Source: JAJFJD01 sp965228425 (lineage in GTDB: Bacteria; Pseudomonadota; Alphaproteobacteria; UBA8366). Taken from it: a stretch of DNA of 64,000 bases. Every line of letters begins with the position of its first letter. Positions within the stretch are counted from its first letter, which is position 1. Positions 25,608 to 34,279 of this stretch are shown here, piece after piece. Made by a program: the position numbers and the translations under genes. The notes under the pieces are model-generated. The model was not told where the DNA came from and searched no databases. It saw nothing but the letters and a program-made list of their open reading frames with translations. The DNA is taken from assembly GCA_965228425.1 (NCBI GenBank), contig OZ245815.1, positions 4,774,001 to 4,838,000 of the forward strand. Reading direction: 5' to 3'.

Positions 25608-27013
25608 ACAGTTTCGACGAGTTGGGCGGCGCATCCGGCGCCGCCGAGCGGAACGAGGACGGCTCGCTCGACTCTTTCTCGCCCGCGAATTTCGTGCTCG
25701 GTTTCGGTGCGGTCGACGGGCGGCGCTGCATCATCGGCGGCGAGGATTTCACGCTGCGCGGCGGCTCGCCGAACGAGGCGGGCTTGCGCAAGAGCATCTA
25801 CGCCGAAGAACTGGCCTGTCAGTACAAGGTGCCGCTGATCCGCCTTCATGAAGGCGGTGGCGGCAGCGTCGCCGGAACCGGCTCGAAGACCGTGGGCACG
25901 CCGCCTTACTCACCGCCGCGCTTCCGCTCCGTCGCCCGCGCTTTGGCCAGCGTACCGGTCGTGACCGCCGCCCTCGGCCCCGTCGCCGGCCTGCCAGCCT
26001 CGCGTTTCGTCGCATCGCATTTCTCCGTCATGACCAAGGAAACGGCGCAGATTCTCATTGCGGGCCCGGCGGTCGTCGAACGCGCGTTGCGGGAAAAGGT
26101 CACGAAGGAGGAACTCGGCGGTGCCCAGGTGCACGGCCGGAACAGCGTTTCCGACAATGTCGCCAAGGACGACGCGGACGCCTTCGATCAAATTCGACGG
26201 TTCCTGAGCTACCTGCCCGCCAACGTCTGGGAAACGCCGCCCGTTGCGGAGACCGACGACGACCCGGACCGCATGGACGAGGAATTGGCCAGCATCGTGC
26301 CGCGCGACCGGCGCAAGATCTTCGACATGCGCAAGGCGATCGCCCATATCGTCGACCGCGACAGCTACTTCGAGATGACAAGAGACTTCGGCCGCGGCCA
26401 GATCACGGCTTTCGCCCGGCTGAACGGCCAGCCGGTCGGCGTGATCGGCAACGACTGCCGCTACTACGCCGGCGCGATGAGCGCGAACGGCGCGATGAAG
26501 GTGCGGCGATTTGTCGAAATCTGCGAGACCTTCCATCTACCGATCGTCAGCTTCGTCGACGAGCCCGGCTTCATGATCGGCAGCGAGTCCGAACGCGCGG
26601 GCACGATCCGCTACGGCACCGCCGCCGTGCTCGCCGTGGCGGATTGCTCGGTGCCCTGGGCCTCCGTCGTCGTGCGCAAATCCTTCGGCGTCGCGCAGGC
26701 CGCCCACTACGGCCCCGATGCCTATGTCCTGGCTTGGCCCTCGGCGGAGATGGGCGCCTTGCCGGTCGAAGGCGGCGTCGCCGTCGCCTACGGCCGCGAG
26801 ATCGCCGCCGCCCCGGACCCGGAGGCCCGGCGGCGGGAATTGGAAGAGATGCTCGCCCGCAAGCAGTCGCCCGCCGCGCGCGCCGAATCCTTCTCGATGC
26901 ACGACCTGATCGACCCGCGCGAGACCCGGCCCGCGCTTTGCCGTTGGATCGAGTGGACACAACCACTCCTGCCGGACCTGCTCGGTCCGACATCCTTCCC
27001 TTATCGCGCCTAA
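25466..27013 (+). CDS. Acyl-CoA carboxylase carboxyltransferase subunit
   Basis: A 515-residue carboxyltransferase (propionyl-CoA, methylcrotonyl-CoA and related). The N-half carries RLHEGGGGSVAG and the C-half VRRFVEICETFHLPIVSFVDEPGFMIG and SFGVAQAAHYGPDAYVLAWPSAEMGALPVEGGVA, the crotonase-like carboxybiotin and acyl-CoA sites. Such a subunit must work with a biotin carboxylase/BCCP chain, which is not adjacent. The MBL-fold hydrolase follows after 13 bp, then an enoyl-CoA hydratase, suggesting a CoA-ester degradation unit. A truncated copy of its 5' end lies 2 kb upstream. Confidence 0.9.
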   Translation: MSWDKEIADIEDKRALAKELGGEEGVARQHAQGRQTVRERIDGLLDADSFDELGGASGAAERNEDGSLDSFSPANFVLGFGAVDGRRCIIGGEDFTLRGGSPNEAGLRKSIYAEELACQYKVPLIRLHEGGGGSVAGTGSKTVGTPPYSPPRFRSVARALASVPVVTAALGPVAGLPASRFVASHFSVMTKETAQILIAGPAVVERALREKVTKEELGGAQVHGRNSVSDNVAKDDADAFDQIRRFLSYLPANVWETPPVAETDDDPDRMDEELASIVPRDRRKIFDMRKAIAHIVDRDSYFEMTRDFGRGQITAFARLNGQPVGVIGNDCRYYAGAMSANGAMKVRRFVEICETFHLPIVSFVDEPGFMIGSESERAGTIRYGTAAVLAVADCSVPWASVVVRKSFGVAQAAHYGPDAYVLAWPSAEMGALPVEGGVAVAYGREIAAAPDPEARRRELEEMLARKQSPAARAESFSMHDLIDPRETRPALCRWIEWTQPLLPDLLGPTSFPYRA

Positions 27014-27026
27014 AAGGACACCGAGA

Positions 27027-27893
27027 ATGAACCGAATCATGGAGCCGTGGCGGATCGGTGACGTCAAAGTCACCCGGGTCATCGAGATACAGGTGACCGG
27101 CGGCACGAAGTTCATCCTGCCCGACGCGACGCGCGAGAATGTGGTGGATATCGATTGGCTGAAACCGCATTTCATGGAGGCCGACGGCCGGCTGATCATG
27201 AGTATCCATGCGCTGATCGTCGATACGGGCGCTCGGCGCATCATGGTCGATACCTGCCTCGGCAACGACAAGCAGCGCGCCATTCCCGGCTGGAACATGC
27301 GCACCGGGCCCTTCCTCGACGACATCGCGGAAGCAGGCTACCCGCGCGAGTCCATCGACACGGTGCTATGCACGCATCTGCACGTGGATCATGTGGGCTG
27401 GAACACCATGCTGGTCGACGGCAAGTGGGTGCCGACCTTCCCGAACGCCCGCTATCTGATCGGCCAAGCCGAGTGGGATCATTGGCACGCCCAGAGCGGC
27501 CCCAACGGGCGCGGGGACGATTGTTTCTCCGATTCCGTCAAACCCGTCTTCGACGCGGGTTTGGTCGATTTCGTCGCATCGGACGAGGAGATTTGCGACG
27601 AAGTGCGCCTGGAACCGACGCCGGGCCATACTCCGGGCCATGTCAGCGTCCGCATTTCGTCCAAAGGCGAGGAAGCGATGATCACCGGCGACGTGATGCA
27701 CCATCCCTGCCAGATGGCGCGGCCGGACTGGGTCAGCAGCGCCGACGTGGATTCTAGAGCAGCGCGAGCGACGCGGGAGAACCTGCTGGATCGTTACGCC
27801 GACACGCCCGTCCTGGTGATCGGCACGCATTTCGCCACGCCGACGGCCGGACATATCCGCCGAGACGGCAAGGTGTATCGCTTCGAGGTCTGA
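27027..27893 (+). CDS. MBL-fold metallo-hydrolase
   Basis: A 288-residue metallo-beta-lactamase-fold hydrolase. The zinc motif is HLHVDH (His117, His119, Asp121, His122) in VLCTHLHVDHVGWN, with TPGHTPGHVSV and ITGDVMHHPCQM supplying the later His and Asp ligands. The layout resembles AHL-lactonase-like and alkyl-hydrolase members; the substrate is not clear. It is translated close behind the carboxyltransferase, so a cleavage step in the same route is plausible. Confidence 0.88.
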   Translation: MNRIMEPWRIGDVKVTRVIEIQVTGGTKFILPDATRENVVDIDWLKPHFMEADGRLIMSIHALIVDTGARRIMVDTCLGNDKQRAIPGWNMRTGPFLDDIAEAGYPRESIDTVLCTHLHVDHVGWNTMLVDGKWVPTFPNARYLIGQAEWDHWHAQSGPNGRGDDCFSDSVKPVFDAGLVDFVASDEEICDEVRLEPTPGHTPGHVSVRISSKGEEAMITGDVMHHPCQMARPDWVSSADVDSRAARATRENLLDRYADTPVLVIGTHFATPTAGHIRRDGKVYRFEV

Positions 27894-28006
27894 TCGCCGC
27901 AACCTCCGCTAAGCCCGAATCGCGCTTTTGCGCCCGCCTACGCTATGATCGAGAAAGCGCCCGCATTTGCCGGGTCACCCGATCTTTACGAAAGGAACCG
28001 CCGCCG

Positions 28007-28780
28007 ATGAGCGACTATGAACATATCCTGGTGGACAAGGAAGACGGCGTCGCGGTTGTGACGTTGAACCGTCCGGAAGTCCTCAACGCCATGAACAACA
28101 AACTCAGTGCCGAGCTGCAGAAAGCCGTGCTGCGCGCGGAAGAGGACGACGAGATCGGCTGTATCGTCATCACCGGTTCGGGCGATCGCGCCTTCACCGC
28201 CGGCGGCGACATCCATGAGCAACGCGCGAACGACCAGTTGGAAAAGGAAGGCAAGCTGGATCGCAGCGCCATGGTGCGCACCCTCAGCGGCTACGAGGTC
28301 AGCGCCTGCCTGAAACCGACCATCGGCATGATGAACGGCCTTGCCTATGGCGGCGGCGCGGTGCTGGCCTCCTCGGTCGATATGCGGATCGGTTGCGAGC
28401 GGACCCAGTTCCGCTTCCTCGCCGCCGCCTACGGCCGGATCAACAGCACCTGGACTCTACCGAACCAGGTCGGCTGGCCGATGGCCAAGGAACTGCTGTT
28501 CAGCGCGCGCATCGTGAAAGCGGAAGAGGCGTATCGTATCGGCCTGCTGAACCACCTGGTGCCGAGTGCCGAGCTGCGCGACAAGACCATGGAACTCGCC
28601 AAGCAGATCGCCGCGAACGACCGAAAATCGGTCATGGGCATCAAATCGCTCATGCTGCAGCAGAAGGGCCGCAGCCTGGTCGATCAGTGGACCATGGAGA
28701 AGGACTACGCCAAGCATGTGCTGCCCGGCGCCAAGGCCGAGGACGCGTTCCCCGATTTCATTAAGCGCAAGGGCCGGTAA
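28007..28780 (+). CDS. Enoyl-CoA hydratase/isomerase family protein
   Basis: A 257-residue crotonase-fold protein. It starts with the typical VALVTLNRPE-like stretch (VAVVTLNRPEVLNAM), the first oxyanion segment AFTAGGDIHEQ near residue 64 and the second MMNGLAYGGGAVLASSVDMRIG near residue 108. GRINSTWTLPNQVGWPMAKELLFSA occupies the position where hydratases carry a catalytic Glu; here the residue pattern differs, so hydratase activity is not assured. It is on the same strand as the carboxyltransferase and MBL hydrolase, 113 bp away. Confidence 0.88.
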   Translation: MSDYEHILVDKEDGVAVVTLNRPEVLNAMNNKLSAELQKAVLRAEEDDEIGCIVITGSGDRAFTAGGDIHEQRANDQLEKEGKLDRSAMVRTLSGYEVSACLKPTIGMMNGLAYGGGAVLASSVDMRIGCERTQFRFLAAAYGRINSTWTLPNQVGWPMAKELLFSARIVKAEEAYRIGLLNHLVPSAELRDKTMELAKQIAANDRKSVMGIKSLMLQQKGRSLVDQWTMEKDYAKHVLPGAKAEDAFPDFIKRKGR

Positions 28781-28794
28781 TTACCTGACCCGGC

Positions 28795-28811
28795 CAACTT
28801 TAGGTAAGTTG
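28795..28811. terminator. Hairpin between convergent genes, possible terminator
   Basis: CAACTT and AAGTTG pair across a five-base loop (TAGGT). An alternative pairing, TTACCT at 28781 with AGGTAA at 28802, covers the same spot. It sits between the stop codons of the enoyl-CoA hydratase and the convergent binding-protein gene. No run of T follows, so intrinsic termination is uncertain. Confidence 0.35.
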
Positions 28812-28821
28812 CCAAAGCGCC

Positions 28822-29838
28822 CTACTGCCACATCGGCGTGAAGCCGATCGCGTTGGCGCGTTGCCAACGGCGGTCCCGTTCGGTCATCGGGATCAGTCCG
28901 TCGTCGATCAAGTACCCGTTCGGCCCCCAGGCCCGGTCGCTCGTGTACTCCACGACGAATTCCAACAAGCCCGGCACCCGGCTGTAATGTTGCGTCTTCA
29001 CATAGACGAAGAACGGACAAATGATCGGGTATTCACTCTTTGCAATCGTCCGTGAGTTCGGCGCCACGCTATCGACCTGCACGGAGGCCAGCGCTTCGTC
29101 CCACTCCCGATACACCGAATACGGCATGATCGCGATCCGCGACGAATCGCGCTCCAACAACCGAACGGTATCGCGATAACCGCGTGACACCGCGCGAAAT
29201 GCGCCGTCGTCGCGAAAGGTGGTGCAGATCCTGTCGCGGCTCGGCGCGTCGAGTGCCTTCAGCGCCGGTAAGGTCTGGCACGCCTCGTCCATGACCAATT
29301 TCAAGAAGGCCCGGCGAACCTCGGTATCCGCGCGCGGACCGATCACCCGGATGGGAATCGGCGGCAGAAACGGATCGATATCGCTCCATTTCTTATACGG
29401 ATTGGGGACGATGCGACCATCGACCGGCACGTCCTTGGCCAGAGCCTTGAAGAGATGCACCTTGCTGACATCGAAACGAAACGCACCGCGTTGGCGGGCC
29501 AGAACAACCGCTTCGTAGCCGACCTTGATCTGTGTGATACGCTTGACGCCGTTCCGCCGGCATTCGTCGACTTCCGATTGCTGCATCGGCCGCGGCAGGC
29601 TGATGATATCGGGATGGTCGACGCCGATACCCGCACAGAATACTCGAATGGTCGTTCGCGATCCGGTACGCCGGACGATTGGCACCGGTAGGCGGTATTC
29701 GCGGGAAAAACTCTCCGCGACCTTCGATGTATAGACAAAGTCGCCAGGCGAACTGACGATGCGCAGATGGTCGCGCGCGTCGGCTGCGCTCGCCAGGGCC
29801 GTTATCAAGACGGTTGCGCCGAAAATTACGGATTTCAT
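28822..29838 (-). CDS. PstS-like periplasmic substrate-binding protein
   Basis: With the start placed at MKSVIFGATVLITALASAADA the product is 338 residues and has a Sec signal ending before RDHLRIV. The start further upstream adds 54 residues lacking signal character, so I reject it. The body follows the PBP-like (PF12849) pattern: SSPGDFVYTSKVAESFSREY, DIISLPRPMQQSEVDECRRN, and SEYPIICPFFVYVK near the C-terminus. It resembles phosphate-binding proteins, but no transporter subunits are near, so it may act as a solitary binder or a sensor partner. Convergent to the enoyl-CoA hydratase. Confidence 0.8.
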   Translation of the reverse strand: MKSVIFGATVLITALASAADARDHLRIVSSPGDFVYTSKVAESFSREYRLPVPIVRRTGSRTTIRVFCAGIGVDHPDIISLPRPMQQSEVDECRRNGVKRITQIKVGYEAVVLARQRGAFRFDVSKVHLFKALAKDVPVDGRIVPNPYKKWSDIDPFLPPIPIRVIGPRADTEVRRAFLKLVMDEACQTLPALKALDAPSRDRICTTFRDDGAFRAVSRGYRDTVRLLERDSSRIAIMPYSVYREWDEALASVQVDSVAPNSRTIAKSEYPIICPFFVYVKTQHYSRVPGLLEFVVEYTSDRAWGPNGYLIDDGLIPMTERDRRWQRANAIGFTPMWQ

Positions 29839-30032
29839 GGCGATAATTCCTATTCCCAATAGTTCCATGCGTGGACAATGCGCCATGGCGACGTTGGGAA
29901 GAGGCAGAAACGATCCCGGCGCCATGGTGTTTCCATAGCGCCGGGTTTTAGATGATCCGTTTTTCGGCCCGATGTCAGAATCGGCCCGGGTTTGTTTCAA
30001 TTGTATCCCCGGGAGGCAGCACCCGGCCTAAC

Positions 30033-30368
30033 TCATTCGAACTCGGTGATAAAATACCGAACCGGCTCGTCGCCGACGGCGCTGGGCCGGTGGCGATGGT
30101 CGTATCCGGCGGGGATATGGACCATGTCCCCCGGGCCGATTTCGACCGCATGATCGGGGAACTCGTACCGTAGCCGGCCGGACAGGATATAGGCGCTGTG
30201 CCCGGTTTCGCACCACGAGTCGTCCGGCGGACCGCCGGGGCTGCGCTCCTGATAGCGCAGCACCATGCCATCCAACATCTGCGCTTCCTTGATCTTCAAC
30301 GTGGGGCCCGCCTCGGCCAGCGGCGCCTCGCTCGCGCGGAAGACGTACCGGCTCTCGTTCTCCGCCAT
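30033..30368 (-). CDS. Small cupin-domain protein
   Basis: The 111-residue single cupin shows ETGHSAYILSGRLRYEFPDHAVEIGPGDMVHIPAGYDHRH, i.e. the two cupin motifs with an extra His in the second. Such proteins bind a metal and either catalyse small reactions or act as sensors. It follows the Ldh-family dehydrogenase on the same strand with 27 bp between, so the two are probably co-transcribed. Function unknown. Confidence 0.82.
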   Translation of the reverse strand: MAENESRYVFRASEAPLAEAGPTLKIKEAQMLDGMVLRYQERSPGGPPDDSWCETGHSAYILSGRLRYEFPDHAVEIGPGDMVHIPAGYDHRHRPSAVGDEPVRYFITEFE

Positions 30369-30395
30369 ACGACTCTCTCCTGTTCCTGCGGCGTG

Positions 30396-31448
30396 CTAGC
30401 TCATCTCGAGTTGATCGGCGACGCCGTATTCCTTGGCGAGCCCGACCAGTTTCTCCCAGGTGGCATCTTCGACTTCGATGCCTTCGGCCAAACCCTTCTG
30501 GGTCCGCAGATACTCCAACTCGCCGGGATAGAAAATTTCATCGAAGCCGGCGGCCTTTGGCGTATCCTTTAGATAGGCGGCGAAATCTGTCACCTCCTGC
30601 TTGAACTCTTCCAAATCCTTGAAGGCGTCGACCTGGAACGCCGCCATGAAGACGCCGTCGTTATGCCGCCCGCTGGGCTCGACCCCAAATCCCAGCCCGG
30701 TCAGGATACCGGAGAAAATCTCGATCATCGCGGAGAGGCCGTATCCCTTATGCCCCTCCGGGCCGCCGAGCGGCAGTACCGCACCGCCCTTGGTCAACGC
30801 GAAAGGGTCGGTCGACGGGTTGCCGTCCTTGTCGAGCACCCAGCCTTCGGGGATCGCCGTGCCCCGGGACTGCGCGACCTTGAGCTTGCCGGCCGCCGCC
30901 GCCGACGTCGCCATGTCGATGTGGAAAGGGCCGTCCAGATTCGAGGGCATCGCGATGCTGATCGGATTCGTGCCGAGCCGGGGTTCGCGCCCTCCGAACG
31001 GTACAACCGATTTCGGCGACCGGCCGGAATCGGCGGTCATCATGCCGATCAGGCCTTCCTTCGCGGCCATGAGCGGATAATCGGCGACGCGGCCGACATG
31101 GCTTTGGCGGAACACCGTGGTCGCGGCGACGCCGTTCCTCTTGGCCTTGTCGATGGTGATCTGCATCGCCTTTTCGGAAACCACGTAACCGAACCCCCAG
31201 TTTCCGTCGATCACGGTCGTAGTCGGTTTTTCGCGGATGATGTCGAAGGGCGCGCCCGGAACGATATGTTCCTTGTTTACCCGGTCGATATAGACGGGAA
31301 TCTGGATGATCCCGTGCGAATCATGGCCGGCCAGATTGGCCCCGATGCTGTGCCGCGCGGTGATGATGGCCTCTTCCTCACTGGCGCCCGCGCCCTGTAG
31401 CAATGTGGCGGCAATCTTTTCCAGTCGATCGGCAGGTACTGTCGGCAT
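30396..31448 (-). CDS. Ldh family oxidoreductase (malate/L-lactate/ureidoglycolate type)
   Basis: A 350-residue NAD(P)-dependent dehydrogenase of the Ldh_2 (YlbC/AllD) family. The marker GHDSHGIIQIPVYIDRV lies near residue 43, with its catalytic His; GRVADYPLMAAKEGLIGMM and GTNPISIAMPS near 155 are further conserved blocks. The start at MPTVPADRL is preceded by AGGAGCG, which fits better than the upstream frame. Substrate could be malate, lactate, ureidoglycolate or a sulfolactate-like acid. Operon with the cupin. Confidence 0.88.
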   Translation of the reverse strand: MPTVPADRLEKIAATLLQGAGASEEEAIITARHSIGANLAGHDSHGIIQIPVYIDRVNKEHIVPGAPFDIIREKPTTTVIDGNWGFGYVVSEKAMQITIDKAKRNGVAATTVFRQSHVGRVADYPLMAAKEGLIGMMTADSGRSPKSVVPFGGREPRLGTNPISIAMPSNLDGPFHIDMATSAAAAGKLKVAQSRGTAIPEGWVLDKDGNPSTDPFALTKGGAVLPLGGPEGHKGYGLSAMIEIFSGILTGLGFGVEPSGRHNDGVFMAAFQVDAFKDLEEFKQEVTDFAAYLKDTPKAAGFDEIFYPGELEYLRTQKGLAEGIEVEDATWEKLVGLAKEYGVADQLEMS

Positions 31449-31576
31449 TCTTTGCGCTCCTTTGTTCTTGCTTCTTTTGGGACCGGCGTGCCCATGCCGG
31501 GCCGCGGGCAACCATTTGGTAACCATTATTAATTAAGACTTGCAGCGGGACCCAAACCACAACGGACCGCGCATCC

Positions 31577-33403
31577 ATGGCCGCTCTGGGCAAGACCCAT
31601 ATCTTTATACCATGGCTGATCATTTTCGGCTTGTGGGCGGCGCTGCACGCCATGCTGGGGCAGACCGTGGCGGCACCGGTTTTCGACGGCGCACTGCTGG
31701 GACCGGACGGCTACATGCGCCTGGTGCGGATCGAGGAACTGCTGGGCGGGACGGGCTGGCATGAATCGTTGATCGCGCGCAGCAATGCGCCCTATGGCGA
31801 CGCGCTGCATTGGACCCGGCCGATGGATGTAATCATCCTGGTGATCGCCACAGTGGCGTCCCCCTTCCTGGACGATGCCCAGGCGCTATTCTTCGCCGGC
31901 GCGGTGACATCACCGATCGTCGCCTTTGTCGCGTGCCTTGCGATCGCATGGGCCGCCCGGCCCGTCCTCGGCCGCGACCGCGCCATCCTCGCCGTTTTCA
32001 TCTTCCTGCTGCAGCCGGGCGTCCTGAGCTACACGATGCTCGGACGTGCGGATCATCACAGCCTGCAGTTCGTGGCCTTCATCCTCTGCATCGGGGCGAC
32101 CTTAAGGCTGCTGGCCGACCGGCGCTCGGTCCGAACATCGGTGGCCGCCGGCGTCATTTACGGGTTTGCGCTCTGGGTCAGCATTGAACTGCTGTTGTTG
32201 GTCGGCCTGTGCCAAGCAACCCTCGCCATCGTCTGGCTGTGGCGCGACAGGGTATTCACCCAAAACCAAATCATCCTTGGCGGCGCCTTCCTGGCGTCGG
32301 TGCTCGCGGCCATGATCACCGAACGGCCGATCGCCGGCTGGTTCGACATCGAATATGACCGGCTTTCCATCGTGCATGTGGCGCTTGCCGCCATCGTGGC
32401 CGGGTTCTGGCTGGCGCTCTACCTGCACGGTCACAACCGCACCGACCAGGCGCTACGGTCCCGTATGGCGCTGGCCGGTACTGCCGGTGTCGCAAGCCTC
32501 GGTGTCTTCGGCATCTTCTTCCCGGATTTCTTCGCCGGTCCATTCGCCTCGGTCGATCCCCGGATCATACCGATCTGGCACGAGCAGGTGGCCGAACTGA
32601 AACCACTGTTGCCGACCGACATGAAATCGCTCGGCCGCTTTCTCTTTTTCATCGGCGCCGGGCTTCCTTGCCTCATCTTCCTGGGCTTCGTCCTGTGGCG
32701 CGAAACGGCACATCCGGCAACGCTTCGCTGGGCCTTCCTGACGGCCGTCCTTGCCGTCTATTTCATCCTGTCGCTCAAGCATCTGCGGTTCGCCCCGTTT
32801 GCCGAGATCGCCAGTGTCTGGGCACTCGCCGAGATGGTCGGCCGATTGATGAAATGGAGCGAACATGTCCTAACCGGGGCACGCCAGTTCGCCGTGAAAT
32901 GCGGCGCGACCTTCTTCATCATTCTCGGCGCGTTGATGTCCGGGACCTTCGTCCTGGCGGTCACGCCGGACAAGGCAATCGACGAGAAACACCCCGACTG
33001 CGAGGTCGCCAACATCGCGGATCTACTGAACGACCGGTCCGCCCTCGGTGCGAAATCTACAGTGGTCGGCGGATTGCTCGATCACGGACCCGAAATCCTG
33101 TACCGCACGCGTCATTCCGTCGTGGGCGCGCCCTATCACCGAAACGGCGACGGCATTTGGGACAGCTTCCGGCTGCTTGCGGCGACAGACGACGCGGAAA
33201 GCCAAGCGATCGTGCAACGCCGCGACATCGGCATCATCGTGATCTGCCCGTCGGTGGCGGAACGCCGCTTCTATCTCGACGATGAAGAACCCGACCGGCT
33301 CTACAACCGGTTGCTCGCGGACAACCCGCCGGATTGGCTGATACCTGTTCCGGTAGACCGGGACGCGACGAGCGGGTTCCGACTCTACACGGTGCGCCGT
33401 TAG
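31577..33403 (+). CDS. Polytopic membrane protein, STT3/PglB-like GT-C glycosyltransferase candidate
   Basis: The 608-residue protein has many hydrophobic helices over its first ~460 residues and a soluble C-terminal tail. Two features recall oligosaccharyltransferase STT3/PglB: an early loop DGYMRLVRIEELL that has an acidic residue between the first helices, and GRADHHSLQFVAF that resembles the DHH motif of STT3. I do not see the WWDYG motif expected of STT3, so it is better called a GT-C-like protein. No glycan assembly genes flank it. The convergent gene ends 8 bp away. Function inferred only. Confidence 0.55.
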   Translation: MAALGKTHIFIPWLIIFGLWAALHAMLGQTVAAPVFDGALLGPDGYMRLVRIEELLGGTGWHESLIARSNAPYGDALHWTRPMDVIILVIATVASPFLDDAQALFFAGAVTSPIVAFVACLAIAWAARPVLGRDRAILAVFIFLLQPGVLSYTMLGRADHHSLQFVAFILCIGATLRLLADRRSVRTSVAAGVIYGFALWVSIELLLLVGLCQATLAIVWLWRDRVFTQNQIILGGAFLASVLAAMITERPIAGWFDIEYDRLSIVHVALAAIVAGFWLALYLHGHNRTDQALRSRMALAGTAGVASLGVFGIFFPDFFAGPFASVDPRIIPIWHEQVAELKPLLPTDMKSLGRFLFFIGAGLPCLIFLGFVLWRETAHPATLRWAFLTAVLAVYFILSLKHLRFAPFAEIASVWALAEMVGRLMKWSEHVLTGARQFAVKCGATFFIILGALMSGTFVLAVTPDKAIDEKHPDCEVANIADLLNDRSALGAKSTVVGGLLDHGPEILYRTRHSVVGAPYHRNGDGIWDSFRLLAATDDAESQAIVQRRDIGIIVICPSVAERRFYLDDEEPDRLYNRLLADNPPDWLIPVPVDRDATSGFRLYTVRR

Positions 33404-33411
33404 GCCAAACC

Positions 33412-33966
33412 CTAGTTGCCCCGCGCCTTGTCGAACCGCATGACCAGCCGGTCGATCATGTCCAAAACCTTCTTCTCAGCCTTGGTGATGTTCCGGCCGT
33501 CCGCGAAGGTGTACAGCGTGGTATCGACACCGAACGCACCGACCGAATACAGCGAGATCGGAAAGACCTGCAACCGGTTGACGGTTTCTCGGACCGCGAG
33601 GCTGTCGGTCACGATGTTGTCCGACCGCAGCATCGTCCGGAAATGAAGAGTCGCCTCCACCGCACATTGCGTTTCGAACGCGCCGAACGGAATACCGCCG
33701 ATCTCTAACGACACCGTTACGATGCTGCTGCGGGTCTTGCGTAGGCCGACCTTCCTGAGGCTATTCGTGAGATACCGCTCGAACGGCCCAAGACTCTGAA
33801 AATCGCATTTTCGCGCGTTCTTGGTGAACTTGACGTCGATATTCTTGTAGGTCTCGACGCCTTGTACGGCACTCACTGCATTGGCGGGCATAACCTCCAG
33901 CAGAATAATTCCCACCACCGCAAGGCCGCAGATACGGCCGATCTTCCAATACGTGGTTCTTTTCAT
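33412..33966 (-). CDS. Hypothetical exported protein
   Basis: A 184-residue protein with an N-terminal hydrophobic segment (RICGLAVVGIILLEVMPANA) that looks like a Sec signal or membrane anchor, cleavage likely after ANA. The mature part has two cysteines (KCDFQSLG and ETQCAVEATL) that could form a disulfide. I recognise no family. It converges on the STT3-like membrane protein, ending 8 bp from it; nothing shows that they work together. Confidence 0.7.
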   Translation of the reverse strand: MKRTTYWKIGRICGLAVVGIILLEVMPANAVSAVQGVETYKNIDVKFTKNARKCDFQSLGPFERYLTNSLRKVGLRKTRSSIVTVSLEIGGIPFGAFETQCAVEATLHFRTMLRSDNIVTDSLAVRETVNRLQVFPISLYSVGAFGVDTTLYTFADGRNITKAEKKVLDMIDRLVMRFDKARGN

Positions 33967-34279
33967 TCAATCCTCCAATCTGAATTACGAGACGGAGGGT
34001 CAATCTCCCGAACCTTGCGCAATTTTCAGTGACACTAGCAGAACAGGAAAAAATTCCAACCCGCGAGAGTCGCCGGCGCGTAACGCCTTCGGCCCCGCAA
34101 ACTCCGGATCGGTATCGCCGATGCTACGACGGGTAGTTGAGCCGATCAGACAATTTTGGATAGCGACTGAAACTCTCGTCCAGACCTAAGGGCGTGGAAT
34201 AAATAATTTGCACGCAACATTCTTCGGGTTTCATTCAATTAGGGCTTGAAATGTTCTTGTTTTGTTCGAAAATCATTTG
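33967..34279. other. Intergenic stretch with nothing recognised
   Basis: About 313 bp between the start of the exported protein and the start of the endonuclease III homologue, two divergent genes. I find no RNA gene, strong hairpin or known operator. The sequence becomes AT-rich from about 34190, which fits a promoter region for the plus-strand gene, but no clear -35/-10 pair stood out. Confidence 0.5.
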
